A stretch of 64,000 bases of DNA from an uncultured Muribaculum sp. GTDB lineage: Bacteria > Bacteroidota > Bacteroidia > Bacteroidales > Muribaculaceae. The notes under the pieces are model-generated. The model searched no databases. It worked only from the letters and a program-made list of their open reading frames with translations, and was not told the origin of the DNA. The DNA is taken from positions 24,489-88,488 of the forward strand of contig CAJUMZ010000011.1 in NCBI GenBank assembly GCA_910587665.1, read 5' to 3'. How positions within the stretch are numbered: the stretch's first letter is position 1; the number at the start of each line of letters is the position of its first letter. Made by a program: the position numbers and the translations under genes. This document shows, in pieces, positions 16,867 to 25,706 of this stretch.

Positions 16867-18051
16867 TCAGGCTTCGACGAGGGGGAGGGCGTTGGCAAGC
16901 GATTGGACTGCATGCCGGAGCATGGAGCGGGGACAACCCACATTCATGCGCATGAAGCCTTCGCCTTCAGCTCCAAACATCGCACCGTCGTTAAGCGCGA
17001 GATGGGCCTTGTCGACAAACATGTCGATTAGCCCGCTGTGGTCAAGTCCAAGCCCGCGGCAATCGAGCCATACGAGGAACGATGCTTCGGGACGTACCAT
17101 TTTTATCTCCGGGGCGAGCTCCTTCAGTAGCCGTTCGGTCTCGTCGATATTGTCGGCAATGTAATCAAGCATCTCGTCGAGCCAGTCCTCGCAATGGTCA
17201 TAAGCAGCCATGGTGCCGATTATGGCGGTGAATGTAGGCGCATTGAACTCGTTGGTCTCCAGCCAGCTGAAGAACCCTTTGCGCAATTTCTCATCCTTTA
17301 TCACGCACCATGAGCTTACAAGCCCTGCGATATTAAATGTTTTTGACGGCGCGCCGAGGGTGACGGCAACCGACGCGGCTTCATCGCTCACTGATGCAAA
17401 CGGGTAGTGACGCCTGCCGTCAAGCATGAGGTCGCCGTGGATCTCGTCGCTCACCACAATTACGCCGTGGCGTGCGGCAAGCGATGCCACGCGCTGAAGG
17501 GTCTCGCGGCTCCATTGTATGCCTACCGGGTTGTGGGGATTGCATAGGATCATCATGCGCGGATGTTCGGTGGCGAATATCCTTTCCAGTCCATCCAGGT
17601 CCATGCGGTAGGTGTCGCCGTCAAATATGAGCGGATTGTTGACCACCGTGCGGTTGTTACCTTCGATTACCATCTTGAACGGATGGTATACCGGCGGCTG
17701 TATCACCACTTTGTCGCCTTTATCGGTAAAATAGTTGATAGCAAAAGCAATACCTTTTACCACGCCCGGGATATAGGTGATCTCGTCGTGGGTCACCTCC
17801 CATCCGTGACGGTGGCTAAGCCAGCGGGTAATGGAGTCCCAGTAATCGGAAGGGATTACGTTGTAACCGTAAATCGGATGTGCCATCCTGTCGGCGAGTG
17901 CTTTCCGGATAGGGGGAGCCACGGCAAAGTCCATGTCGGCAATCCACATGCCTTCAAGGTCGCTTCGCCCAAACATGTCTACAAGCCCGTCAACCTTCAT
18001 CGCACCCGAGCCTTTGCGCCCGATTATGCAGTCAAAATCATATTTTCCCAT
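16867..18051 (-). CDS. MalY/PatB-type PLP-dependent cystathionine beta-lyase/aminotransferase
   Basis: A fold-type I PLP enzyme of the MalY/PatB family, which cleaves C-S bonds of cystathionine or cysteine conjugates. Family motifs include MWIADMDFAVAPP near the N-terminus, YGYNVIPSDYWDSITRWL, CNPHNPVGIQWSRETL and DEIHGDLM, and the PLP lysine in LGAPSKTFNIAGL. The frame is open to a TTG at 18072, but that codon lies inside the -7 box TATATTTG (18070-18077). The ATG at 18051 (MGKYDFD, 394 aa) is therefore the start, about 12 nt after the expected transcription start. The gene is monocistronic. Confidence 0.92.
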   Translation of the reverse strand: MGKYDFDCIIGRKGSGAMKVDGLVDMFGRSDLEGMWIADMDFAVAPPIRKALADRMAHPIYGYNVIPSDYWDSITRWLSHRHGWEVTHDEITYIPGVVKGIAFAINYFTDKGDKVVIQPPVYHPFKMVIEGNNRTVVNNPLIFDGDTYRMDLDGLERIFATEHPRMMILCNPHNPVGIQWSRETLQRVASLAARHGVIVVSDEIHGDLMLDGRRHYPFASVSDEAASVAVTLGAPSKTFNIAGLVSSWCVIKDEKLRKGFFSWLETNEFNAPTFTAIIGTMAAYDHCEDWLDEMLDYIADNIDETERLLKELAPEIKMVRPEASFLVWLDCRGLGLDHSGLIDMFVDKAHLALNDGAMFGAEGEGFMRMNVGCPRSMLRHAVQSLANALPLVEA

Positions 18052-18069
18052 TGCAATGCTATTTTTCTG

Positions 18070-18077
18070 CAAATATA
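18070..18077 (-). promoter_or_regulatory. -7 promoter element of the MalY-type gene
   Basis: On the minus strand this reads TATATTTG, matching TAnnTTTG, 18 nt before the ATG at 18051. It rules out the upstream TTG as a start codon. The -33 region is only a partial match. Confidence 0.55.
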
Positions 18078-18181
18078 CGACTTTTTAATATGACCGTTTC
18101 AATCTTTTTTGTTAAGTTTGTAATCTATACACCCTCTAAGGTGTTATGACGCTACAATCATAAAATTTAACCGACGTATCA

Positions 18182-20416
18182 ATGGAAGAACGCAATAAAC
18201 TCACGCCCGAAGAGGAAGACCGCATTGTGGAGAATGAGTTCCGCGACGTGCTTAACGGCTACCTTGCGAGCAACCACCGGAAAAAGGTGGAGATTATAGA
18301 GCGTGCCTACCGCTTCGCCAAGGAGGCGCATAAAGGCATACGCCGCCGCTCCGGCGAGCCTTATATACTTCATCCTATTGCGGTGGCAAAGATTGCCAGT
18401 CAGGAGATGGGGCTTGGCTCCACCTCGATCTGTGCGGCTTTTCTGCATGATGTGGTTGAGGATACGGAGTATACCGTTGAGGATATAGAGCAGCATTTCG
18501 GCAAAAAGATAGCCCAGCTTGTGGCGGGGCTTACAAAGATTTCCGGAGGAATATTTGGTGACAAGGCTTCGGCACAAGCCGAGAATTTCCGCAAGCTGCT
18601 GCTGACAATGAGCGAGGATATACGCGTGGTGCTCCTTAAGATGGCCGACCGCCTGCACAATATGCGCACACTTGGCTCCATGTCGCCCAACAAACAGTAC
18701 AAGATAGCCGGTGAGACACTCTACATATATGCACCTCTTGCCCATCGTCTCGGGCTTTTTGCCATAAAGACGGAACTGGAGGATCTGAGTTTCAAGTATG
18801 AACATCCGGTTGCCTATGAGCGCATAAGCGAGCAGATACGTGCTTCGGAGGCACGGCGGGCGTCGGTATACAATGATTTCTCTTACCCCATCAAGGAAAA
18901 ACTTAACGGGATGGGGCTTAAATATGAGGCTAAGGCGCGCCTGAAATCGGTTTATTCGATATGGCGCAAGATGGAAAACAAGCATATTCCCTTCGAAGAG
19001 GTCTATGACCTATATGCTATGCGTATCATCTTCGAATGCGACGACGTGAGCAAGGAGAAGGCGATTTGCTGGCAGATATATTCAGCCATAACCGACCTGT
19101 ACAAGTTGCATCCCGAGCGTACGCGCGATTGGATCAGTGTGCCTAAGGCCAATGGCTATCAGGCTCTTCATCTGACAGTGATGGGTCCCGACGGTAATTG
19201 GGTGGAGGTGCAGATACGCTCTCGTCGCATGGATGAGATTGCGGAGCTTGGGTTTGCCGCCCATTGGAAATATAAGATCGGTGAGGGCGAGGAAGAGAGC
19301 GAGCTTAACGCGTGGCTTGCCACTATAAAGGATATTCTTGACAATCCTGAACCTGATGCAATCGATTTCCTTGATACGCTAAAGCTTAATTTGTTTTCAT
19401 CGGAGATCGTTGTGTTTACCCCTAAGGGTGAGCTTCTTACTCTGCCAAACAACTCCACTGTGCTTGATGTGGCGTTCGGGCTTCACTCGCAGATCGGTAT
19501 CCACTGTATCGCCGGAAAGGTAAACCATAAGCTCGTGCCGCTCAGCCACAGGCTTCAGTCGGGCGACCAGGTGGAGGTACTCACGTCCCAGTCGCAGACT
19601 CCAAAGAAAGAGTGGATCAACTTTCTTGCCACGGCAAAGGGCAAGACACGTCTGCGCGCGGCATTGAGGAAGGAGTTGCAGCCTGTTGTGGAGAAAGGCA
19701 AGGAGATTTACGAGGAGTTTCTAAAAGATAATGAGGTGATCGAAAACAATGAAGTGGTAACAAAGGTTCTTGGTGCCATGCACTTTCAGAACAAGGAGGA
19801 ACTTTTCACCGCCCTCGGAAGCGAGGAAGCGGTAATTCCGCCTTACCTTGCCAAGTCGCTTCGCCCGGCATCAAGCTCGTTGTTTTCCAAGATTCTCCGC
19901 CCTCTGAAGGGTAAAAAGAGTTCAAATGCCGTCACTGTCCCTGAAAAGGAAAAACCGGAGATTAATTTTAAGGAGACCTACATACTTCATGCCGATGAAA
20001 AAGGCTCTAACTTCATTATCGCCGACTGTTGCAGTCCGCTGCCGGGTGATGACGTGATGGGGTGGGTCAACGACGACGGGGAGGTCGAGCTGCATTCGCT
20101 CACATGCCCGCGCGCGCAGGTGCTTAAGGCGAGCTACGGCAAGCGTATACTCAATACCGCCTGGGCAGCTCACACCGGAAAGTTCCTCGCCAATGTCAGG
20201 ATAGAGGGCGTTGACCGCTTCGGCATACTCCAGGAAATTATACAGATGATCTCGATGCACCTCGCCATAAACATACGCAAACTTGACATCGAGGCGCAAA
20301 AGGAAGTGTTTCATTGCGACCTTTCAGTGCTTGTCAATGATACCCAGGTAGTTACCGACCTATGCTCCAAGCTGAGGCAGATAAAAGGGGTGCAAAGGGC
20401 AAGCCGCGTTAATTAA
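18182..20416 (+). CDS. rel: Bifunctional (p)ppGpp synthetase/hydrolase (RelA/SpoT homologue)
   Basis: A 744-residue long RSH protein that makes and degrades the stringent-response alarmone. In order: an HD hydrolase domain (AFLHDVVEDTEY near residue 85, and MADRLHNMRTLG); a synthetase domain (YDLYAMRIIFEC, then PKANGYQALHLTVMG, and EIAELGFAAHWKYK); a TGS domain (VFTPKGELLTLPNNSTVLDVAF); a zinc-finger-like region (IADCCSPLPGDDVMGW); and a C-terminal ACT domain. Both HD and synthetase residues look intact, so both activities are expected. The next gene starts 9 bp downstream and is co-transcribed. Confidence 0.96.
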   Translation: MEERNKLTPEEEDRIVENEFRDVLNGYLASNHRKKVEIIERAYRFAKEAHKGIRRRSGEPYILHPIAVAKIASQEMGLGSTSICAAFLHDVVEDTEYTVEDIEQHFGKKIAQLVAGLTKISGGIFGDKASAQAENFRKLLLTMSEDIRVVLLKMADRLHNMRTLGSMSPNKQYKIAGETLYIYAPLAHRLGLFAIKTELEDLSFKYEHPVAYERISEQIRASEARRASVYNDFSYPIKEKLNGMGLKYEAKARLKSVYSIWRKMENKHIPFEEVYDLYAMRIIFECDDVSKEKAICWQIYSAITDLYKLHPERTRDWISVPKANGYQALHLTVMGPDGNWVEVQIRSRRMDEIAELGFAAHWKYKIGEGEEESELNAWLATIKDILDNPEPDAIDFLDTLKLNLFSSEIVVFTPKGELLTLPNNSTVLDVAFGLHSQIGIHCIAGKVNHKLVPLSHRLQSGDQVEVLTSQSQTPKKEWINFLATAKGKTRLRAALRKELQPVVEKGKEIYEEFLKDNEVIENNEVVTKVLGAMHFQNKEELFTALGSEEAVIPPYLAKSLRPASSSLFSKILRPLKGKKSSNAVTVPEKEKPEINFKETYILHADEKGSNFIIADCCSPLPGDDVMGWVNDDGEVELHSLTCPRAQVLKASYGKRILNTAWAAHTGKFLANVRIEGVDRFGILQEIIQMISMHLAINIRKLDIEAQKEVFHCDLSVLVNDTQVVTDLCSKLRQIKGVQRASRVN

Positions 20417-20425
20417 CGATAACAT

Positions 20426-22492
20426 ATGGAAAAGATTATCTCAAAAGATTCACTGTTGCGGTTGCTCCTTTTTGTCGGCGCTGTGGCTGTAATAATAGGA
20501 CTGATGCCGCGCAAGGACAGTCATTCCTATCAATATGAGATGGGGAAGCCGTGGGCTTACTCGCTTTTGACAGCTCCGAGCGACATGCCTATCTATCTTG
20601 ACTCGATAAGCATGCAGGCTGTGCGCGACAGCATTACGGCGACATTTGTCCCCGTGTATCAGCGTGACATAAACATTGAAAAGACCACTCTTGCGGCATA
20701 TGCCACCAGGGTCAACAACACTCCCGGTATCCAGCTTACTCCCGGAGAGCGCAACAAGCTTATCAACGCCCTCCGGAAATTGCTTGAAAACGGGATCGTC
20801 GATCAGAAAACCTATCAGGAAGTAAAGTCCGGCAAGTTAAAGGATGTGAGATTTATTCACGACAATACGGCTATCACGCTCCCCGCCGATGACTTCCTTT
20901 CGGCGCGTGCCGCCTATGCGAGCCTCGACAGCATGTTCAGCGATTCGCATTTCCGCTCGGCTATCGAGCAGACGGCGATGTCGCAGTTTCTTGTGCCTAA
21001 TGTGGTGCTCGACACGGTGTCGACAAGGCGTCTTCTTGACGAGGTGATGCAGAAAGCGATGGCGCCTGTCGGTGTCATCCAGCAGGGAGAGCGCATAATT
21101 GACAAGGGCGACATAGTGACCCCGGAACTGTATACACTCCTCAAGACCTATGACCGCATTTCGGGTCTGCGTTCGCCCAATCAGGTTGACCGCCACTATT
21201 ATCCCATACTCGGACAACTGCTATATGTGGTGGTTATACTTGTGTCGTTATACCTGTTTCTATATTATTTCCGGTGGCGTACATTCGGCAACAACCGTGC
21301 CATGGTGTTCATAATGACTATGATTACGGCGTTTGTGCTGCTTTCCTATGGCATGTCGGAAACATTCCGGGGTGGTCTCTACATGGTGCCGTTCACGATT
21401 GTGGCGATACTGATGGTGGTGTTTTTCGACGGCAGGACAGCCTATTTCGTATTTATCACCGAGATAATGCTTTGCACTATCATTGCCACTTTCCCGCTTG
21501 AATTTATCTTCGTGCAGCTTGTCGCTGGCATTGTGGCGATCACTTCTTTGAAGGAGCTTGACCGCAGGTCGCAGCTTGTGAGGGCGGCTATATTCGTGTT
21601 TATAGCCTACTGCGTGTCATATGTCGCGGTCGAGGTGATGCAGACCGGCTCCGCCGACAAGTTGAGCACCCGTATGTTCGGATTCTTTGCCATCAACGCC
21701 GTGCTTATTTCGTTCACATACGTGCTTGTGTTCGTGCTTGAGAAGATATTCGGATTTGTGTCATCGGTGACCCTTGTCGAGTTGAGCGATGTGAATAATC
21801 CGGTGTTGCGTGAACTGTCGGAAGAGTGTCCCGGCACGTTCCAGCACTCCATGCAGGTAAGTAATCTTGCCTCCGACGCCGCCCACCGCATAGGTGCCAA
21901 TGTGCAGCTTGTGCGTACCGGAGCGCTATATCATGACATAGGAAAAATCAATAATCCGGCGTTTTTTACCGAAAATCAGCATGGCGTAAATCCTCACGAC
22001 ACCCTCAGCCCGGTGCAGAGCGCACGCATAGTGATAAATCATGTGTATGACGGGTTGAAGCGCGCAGAAAAGGCGAAGCTTCCTGCGGTGATCACCGATT
22101 TTATCCGCCAGCATCATGGCGCGGGAAGGGCAAAATATTTTTACAACACATATTGCAACGCTCATCCCGACGAGGAGGTGGATCCGGCCCCGTTTACATA
22201 TCCGGGTCCGAATCCGCAGACAAAGGAGACCTCTATCCTCATGATGGCTGATGCTGTTGAAGCGGCGTCCCGCTCCCTGAAAGAGCATACGACCCCGGCA
22301 ATAACGGAGCTTGTCAACCGCATAATCGACGGTCAGATTCGTGACGGGCTTCATGACGAGTCGCCGATTTCATTCCGCGACGTAAATGTAATTAAGAATG
22401 CTTTTGTCGAGCGGTTGCGTACAATGTATCATGCACGCGTGAGCTATCCCGACCTGAAAAAAGATGACGCGGCTGATAAGGAGGGTGTCTAA
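20426..22492 (+). CDS. 7TM-HD (PgpH-like) membrane phosphohydrolase
   Basis: A 688-residue protein with an N-terminal signal anchor, a long extracytoplasmic 7TMR-HDED-type domain (about 40-270), seven membrane helices (about 275-460) and a cytoplasmic HD domain. The HD signature is complete: ECPGTFQHSMQVSNLASDAA, then TGALYHDIGKINNPAFF and DFIRQHHGAG. The family includes PgpH, which hydrolyses cyclic di-AMP. The gene is 9 bp behind the (p)ppGpp enzyme, so the pair may join alarmone and cyclic-dinucleotide control; that link is inference. Confidence 0.9.
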   Translation: MEKIISKDSLLRLLLFVGAVAVIIGLMPRKDSHSYQYEMGKPWAYSLLTAPSDMPIYLDSISMQAVRDSITATFVPVYQRDINIEKTTLAAYATRVNNTPGIQLTPGERNKLINALRKLLENGIVDQKTYQEVKSGKLKDVRFIHDNTAITLPADDFLSARAAYASLDSMFSDSHFRSAIEQTAMSQFLVPNVVLDTVSTRRLLDEVMQKAMAPVGVIQQGERIIDKGDIVTPELYTLLKTYDRISGLRSPNQVDRHYYPILGQLLYVVVILVSLYLFLYYFRWRTFGNNRAMVFIMTMITAFVLLSYGMSETFRGGLYMVPFTIVAILMVVFFDGRTAYFVFITEIMLCTIIATFPLEFIFVQLVAGIVAITSLKELDRRSQLVRAAIFVFIAYCVSYVAVEVMQTGSADKLSTRMFGFFAINAVLISFTYVLVFVLEKIFGFVSSVTLVELSDVNNPVLRELSEECPGTFQHSMQVSNLASDAAHRIGANVQLVRTGALYHDIGKINNPAFFTENQHGVNPHDTLSPVQSARIVINHVYDGLKRAEKAKLPAVITDFIRQHHGAGRAKYFYNTYCNAHPDEEVDPAPFTYPGPNPQTKETSILMMADAVEAASRSLKEHTTPAITELVNRIIDGQIRDGLHDESPISFRDVNVIKNAFVERLRTMYHARVSYPDLKKDDAADKEGV

Positions 22493-22548
22493 CTTTCCTC
22501 CCTGCCTGTCGTTATAATATTAATAGGTAATCAACATCTGTATATACA

Positions 22549-22965
22549 ATGAGCGGAATCTCTATATTGCTTCTGATATCGGGCATTGCGGCGCTTGTCG
22601 CGGGCTTCCTTGCCATAATGCGCCCTTACCTTCCCGGTGCGGCCCTTGCCTACGCCGGGCTGTGGCTGCTGAAATGGAGCGGGGTGATACATCCGTCGGT
22701 ATCTCTGCTCGTGTCATGGGGTATAATAGTGGCTATCGTGATTGTGATTGACCTGCTGCTCCCCCAGGGAATCGTGCGTGCCACCAACGGCATGAGCTAT
22801 ATCGGGATCGGCGGTCTTGTGGGGCTTTTTGTAGGCATGACCGGTTTTTCCCTCGCATGGGCTGTCGCAGGTGCGGCTACAGGGGTGGTTTTAGGTGCGA
22901 TAGCCTATACTCGTATGCCGGGCGGTCGGGAACTCGGATTCCCCTCTTCCAGATTTTTTCCGTAA
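22549..22965 (+). pseudogene. 5' part of a DUF456-like membrane protein gene interrupted by the mobile element
   Basis: The frame encodes 138 residues with about four hydrophobic segments (SILLLISGIAALVAGFLAI, YLPGAALAYAGLWLL and others), resembling small DUF456-type membrane proteins. The last native codons are TCC AGA (22948-22953), inside the element core TTCCAGA. The final FFP-stop comes from element DNA. Joining this part (135 codons) to the 3' part at 34238 keeps the frame and gives a 174-codon protein ending YYPGFALDKL. The truncated product lacks the C-terminal membrane segment and may not work. Confidence 0.8.
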
Positions 22966-22973
22966 TTCTGGAA
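22947..22973. other. Left attachment site (attL) with inverted core
   Basis: TTCCAGA (22947-22953) is followed 13 nt later by its exact inverse TCTGGAA (22967-22973), a layout expected for paired tyrosine-recombinase core sites. The 18 bp from 22947 match 34231-34248 with three mismatches. Confidence 0.7.
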
Positions 22974-23164
22974 AACTTTCGTTAGTGCCTTATACAAAGG
23001 ACTTTGGGAGAATTACCCGATTTTGAGGTAATGAATTAGCAACTGTGCCATATGCTATGTTCTGCCTTGAATTGCATTCAAGTAACTCTTTATTATTGCA
23101 AAGGTATAAAAATTATTTGGCAAGCAATAAAAATAGGATATATTTTGTCTCTTGTCAAATAATT
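22974..23164. other. Left end of the element, no gene seen
   Basis: AT-rich stretch between attL and the end of the TPR/OB gene. A TACCTTTG -7 match lies on the minus strand at 23099-23106, pointing outward to the left end, without a good -33 box. I see no plausible ORF. It may hold integrase arm sites. Confidence 0.35.
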
Positions 23165-25693
23165 CTATTGATGTATTTTTATAACTTTCCATTTACCCTG
23201 TCCAGCATATATAACATCGGCAGTAACATAGCAGTCTTTCGTGATATTATACTCACAAAGAATAGAATGATGAACGTAGTAATCACCAATAAATGCAAAA
23301 TCAGGAGAATCATCCCAAGAACCATTTTTATATTTTAATTCTAAGTGACCTTGAATTGTCTTTATTGCACTTGTGTTTATTTCTGCAGTTTCTTCTACAT
23401 TAAGTACAATAGGCCTTTTTTCACCTTTCCTGTCTTTTGTTACACAATAGAATATTTTCAAGCATTGTCCTACTTCGGGACGAAGATCCGTATCATTAAA
23501 GAATACGATACCTCCAATTTTTCCTTGACCGAAAGTGTAATGGAATAATTTTTTTTGTATGTTTATATCGTCAACGACCACAATACCAGAATTAAAATTC
23601 GGTAAAGCAGTTTCTTTATTTACTTTTTCTACATTAGCAATAACTACTTTGTTTTCATTCTTTTTTATAATAGTATATTCTCTGAAACTGACAAAATCCC
23701 CTTTTGAAATAGTGCCCCATTTTTCTTTAAAAGCTTGAAATATTTGCTGGGAATCTTGCGTTACAATATGTAAAATTTTCTTCTCTTCATTCAAATATTC
23801 TACATATCCAAACTTTTGGGGAAGTCCCATCCATAGCCTTGTTTCACTCTTATGCATGCAAAGAGGTATATATTTAGCTTCTGTCACTTTTGTTTTATTC
23901 CAAGAGAAGCAACTTGTCTGAATTTGCTTTTCCTCTTTATCTACATGACACTTTACTCTAAAAACAGAACCAAATATCGCATTCGTCAAAAAAGGAAACC
24001 GCTTTACATTCACTTGAAATATAACGTCTACTCCATTTGTGAGAGTGCAATAAGTTTTTCCGTCTTTTTCCCATCTATCCACCAGCGTAACCTCTTTTGC
24101 TTCAATTTCTGAAAAAGCGTACTCTTCAGCAATGGTGGCATATCTATTATACAATAGCTTATTATTATTGGGCGGAATAACTGATATGTCGACTCGTTCA
24201 ATATATTCTTGGTATTTCCGGGAAGTGTTTTCATGAAATTTCTTATATATATTCAATTCGCATAAGGCTTCAGATGTTAGCTCTTCCTTTATAAGCAGGT
24301 CGGCTAAAGTCAAATGAATAGAGCCGAGAAAATCTTCATTTCGTTCAACAAGTAAAGCCTTAGAAAGCAATGCTATTTTTAATTCATTACTATCTTGTAT
24401 ACAATCTGCCAATTCACTCCATACATAGTATTTTTCACTCATTTCAAGTAATAAAGATTTGTACACATTGATAGCAAGGTCATATTGCTGTTGCCATGTA
24501 TATATTATTGCTCGTTGTCTTAATATCCATTCATCTTTTTTAGCACGTTCAATAAGAACATTATACAATGAATCTAACCAAGATACTAGTTCTGCATCTC
24601 TTGGGTGTGATTCTTTGAGATATTCATAACACTTCTTTGCTGCTTTAACAGCCAAAGGTTTATAAGTGTTACCATTATTATCTGTTTCTTCTTTCCAATC
24701 AGCATCCATGAGGTTTTCATATCTCCAATCTCTAAAAAAGTAAATAAATCTCCATGTTTCTTGACCATTCATGTGACGCTCTGCAATTTTCAACACTTCA
24801 GAATGCCAATGAGAAGCACCATAAACGGCGTTTCTTTTATTATAGACAGTAAAAGCTTCAAACATCTCACGCATTTTACCTTCTTTATGAAGATTCATAA
24901 TTTCCCAAAACTGCGGTTCACGTAACAGGTCAAGTGTTTCTGTTTTTGGGAGATTTATCTTTTCACACAGCATCTCGACATCAATATCCTCGCCGCTATT
25001 TACAATTTGACGACATATACGAGAAATAAGCGAGGGAATTTCACTACCATTGTAATAGCCCTTGTTCAAATCTTCATAACGTAAATTTTCTGGTTCCCAG
25101 AGCATAAAGAAACGGTAAAAACTAAAATCAGAATGTTCTTTTGAGAAACTCAAAGCAAAGTTCAATATTTGAGAATGAAGCATTGAAGGACGTTCATTCC
25201 TAAGATACATATAGTCTTTTAGCAACGTTCTTATTTCCAACGATGTCAAATTTGAAATTTTAGCCTTGATATAACGATAAATTATCCAGCCTAACTCTTC
25301 ATGCAAAGCTGAATCTACATCATTTGCAGAGTCAATATAATTCTTTACCTGAACATAAGCATTTGAAGGATCATTTTTTGATAGCTCGGATGCTTTTGAA
25401 ATAGCATCAGCGTTAGGTTGCAATCGTTTATACAAATTAGTATAAGCTCTTTCTCCTGCGCCACTATCATCCACCATTGTAGGAAGTAATGAAGACATCT
25501 CTTTCAAGCAAATTTTAGCTTTATCTATGGCGTTTCTATTGCATAGTTGCTGACATATATCACGCAGAACCCAAAAGAGAGACATTTGTGCCCATGGGTT
25601 ATTCCTATCTTCTTTCAGATCATCTATGGCCATCTTATATGCTTCTTTTAGATTACCACTTTTACGCAATAATGTTACTTCTTTTACAGACAT
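23165..25693 (-). CDS. Large TPR-like/OB-fold protein, cargo gene of unknown function
   Basis: I do not recognise a named family with certainty. The 842-residue protein has an alpha-helical N-terminal two thirds with TPR-like spacing (LRKSGNLKEAYKMAIDDLKED at the start; later QQYDLAINVYKSLLLEM, AIDKAKICLKEM). The C-terminal part (about 520-842) is beta-rich, with several OB or cold-shock-like units. The last reads DFAFIGDYYVHHSILCEY then VTADVIYAGQGKWKV, close to the cold-shock pattern F-x-F-x-D-x-Y-V-H. It starts 13 nt after the helicase gene and is surely co-transcribed. It is AT-rich compared with the chromosome. Nucleic-acid binding coupled to the helicase is inferred. Confidence 0.75.
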   Translation of the reverse strand: MSVKEVTLLRKSGNLKEAYKMAIDDLKEDRNNPWAQMSLFWVLRDICQQLCNRNAIDKAKICLKEMSSLLPTMVDDSGAGERAYTNLYKRLQPNADAISKASELSKNDPSNAYVQVKNYIDSANDVDSALHEELGWIIYRYIKAKISNLTSLEIRTLLKDYMYLRNERPSMLHSQILNFALSFSKEHSDFSFYRFFMLWEPENLRYEDLNKGYYNGSEIPSLISRICRQIVNSGEDIDVEMLCEKINLPKTETLDLLREPQFWEIMNLHKEGKMREMFEAFTVYNKRNAVYGASHWHSEVLKIAERHMNGQETWRFIYFFRDWRYENLMDADWKEETDNNGNTYKPLAVKAAKKCYEYLKESHPRDAELVSWLDSLYNVLIERAKKDEWILRQRAIIYTWQQQYDLAINVYKSLLLEMSEKYYVWSELADCIQDSNELKIALLSKALLVERNEDFLGSIHLTLADLLIKEELTSEALCELNIYKKFHENTSRKYQEYIERVDISVIPPNNNKLLYNRYATIAEEYAFSEIEAKEVTLVDRWEKDGKTYCTLTNGVDVIFQVNVKRFPFLTNAIFGSVFRVKCHVDKEEKQIQTSCFSWNKTKVTEAKYIPLCMHKSETRLWMGLPQKFGYVEYLNEEKKILHIVTQDSQQIFQAFKEKWGTISKGDFVSFREYTIIKKNENKVVIANVEKVNKETALPNFNSGIVVVDDINIQKKLFHYTFGQGKIGGIVFFNDTDLRPEVGQCLKIFYCVTKDRKGEKRPIVLNVEETAEINTSAIKTIQGHLELKYKNGSWDDSPDFAFIGDYYVHHSILCEYNITKDCYVTADVIYAGQGKWKVIKIHQ

Positions 25694-25706
25694 TAGTATT
25701 CTTCTA

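Noticed and set aside
22947..22973. tRNA gene as the integration target of the element.
   Set aside because: No tRNA-like cloverleaf is present at either end, and the reading frame of a protein gene crosses both junctions.
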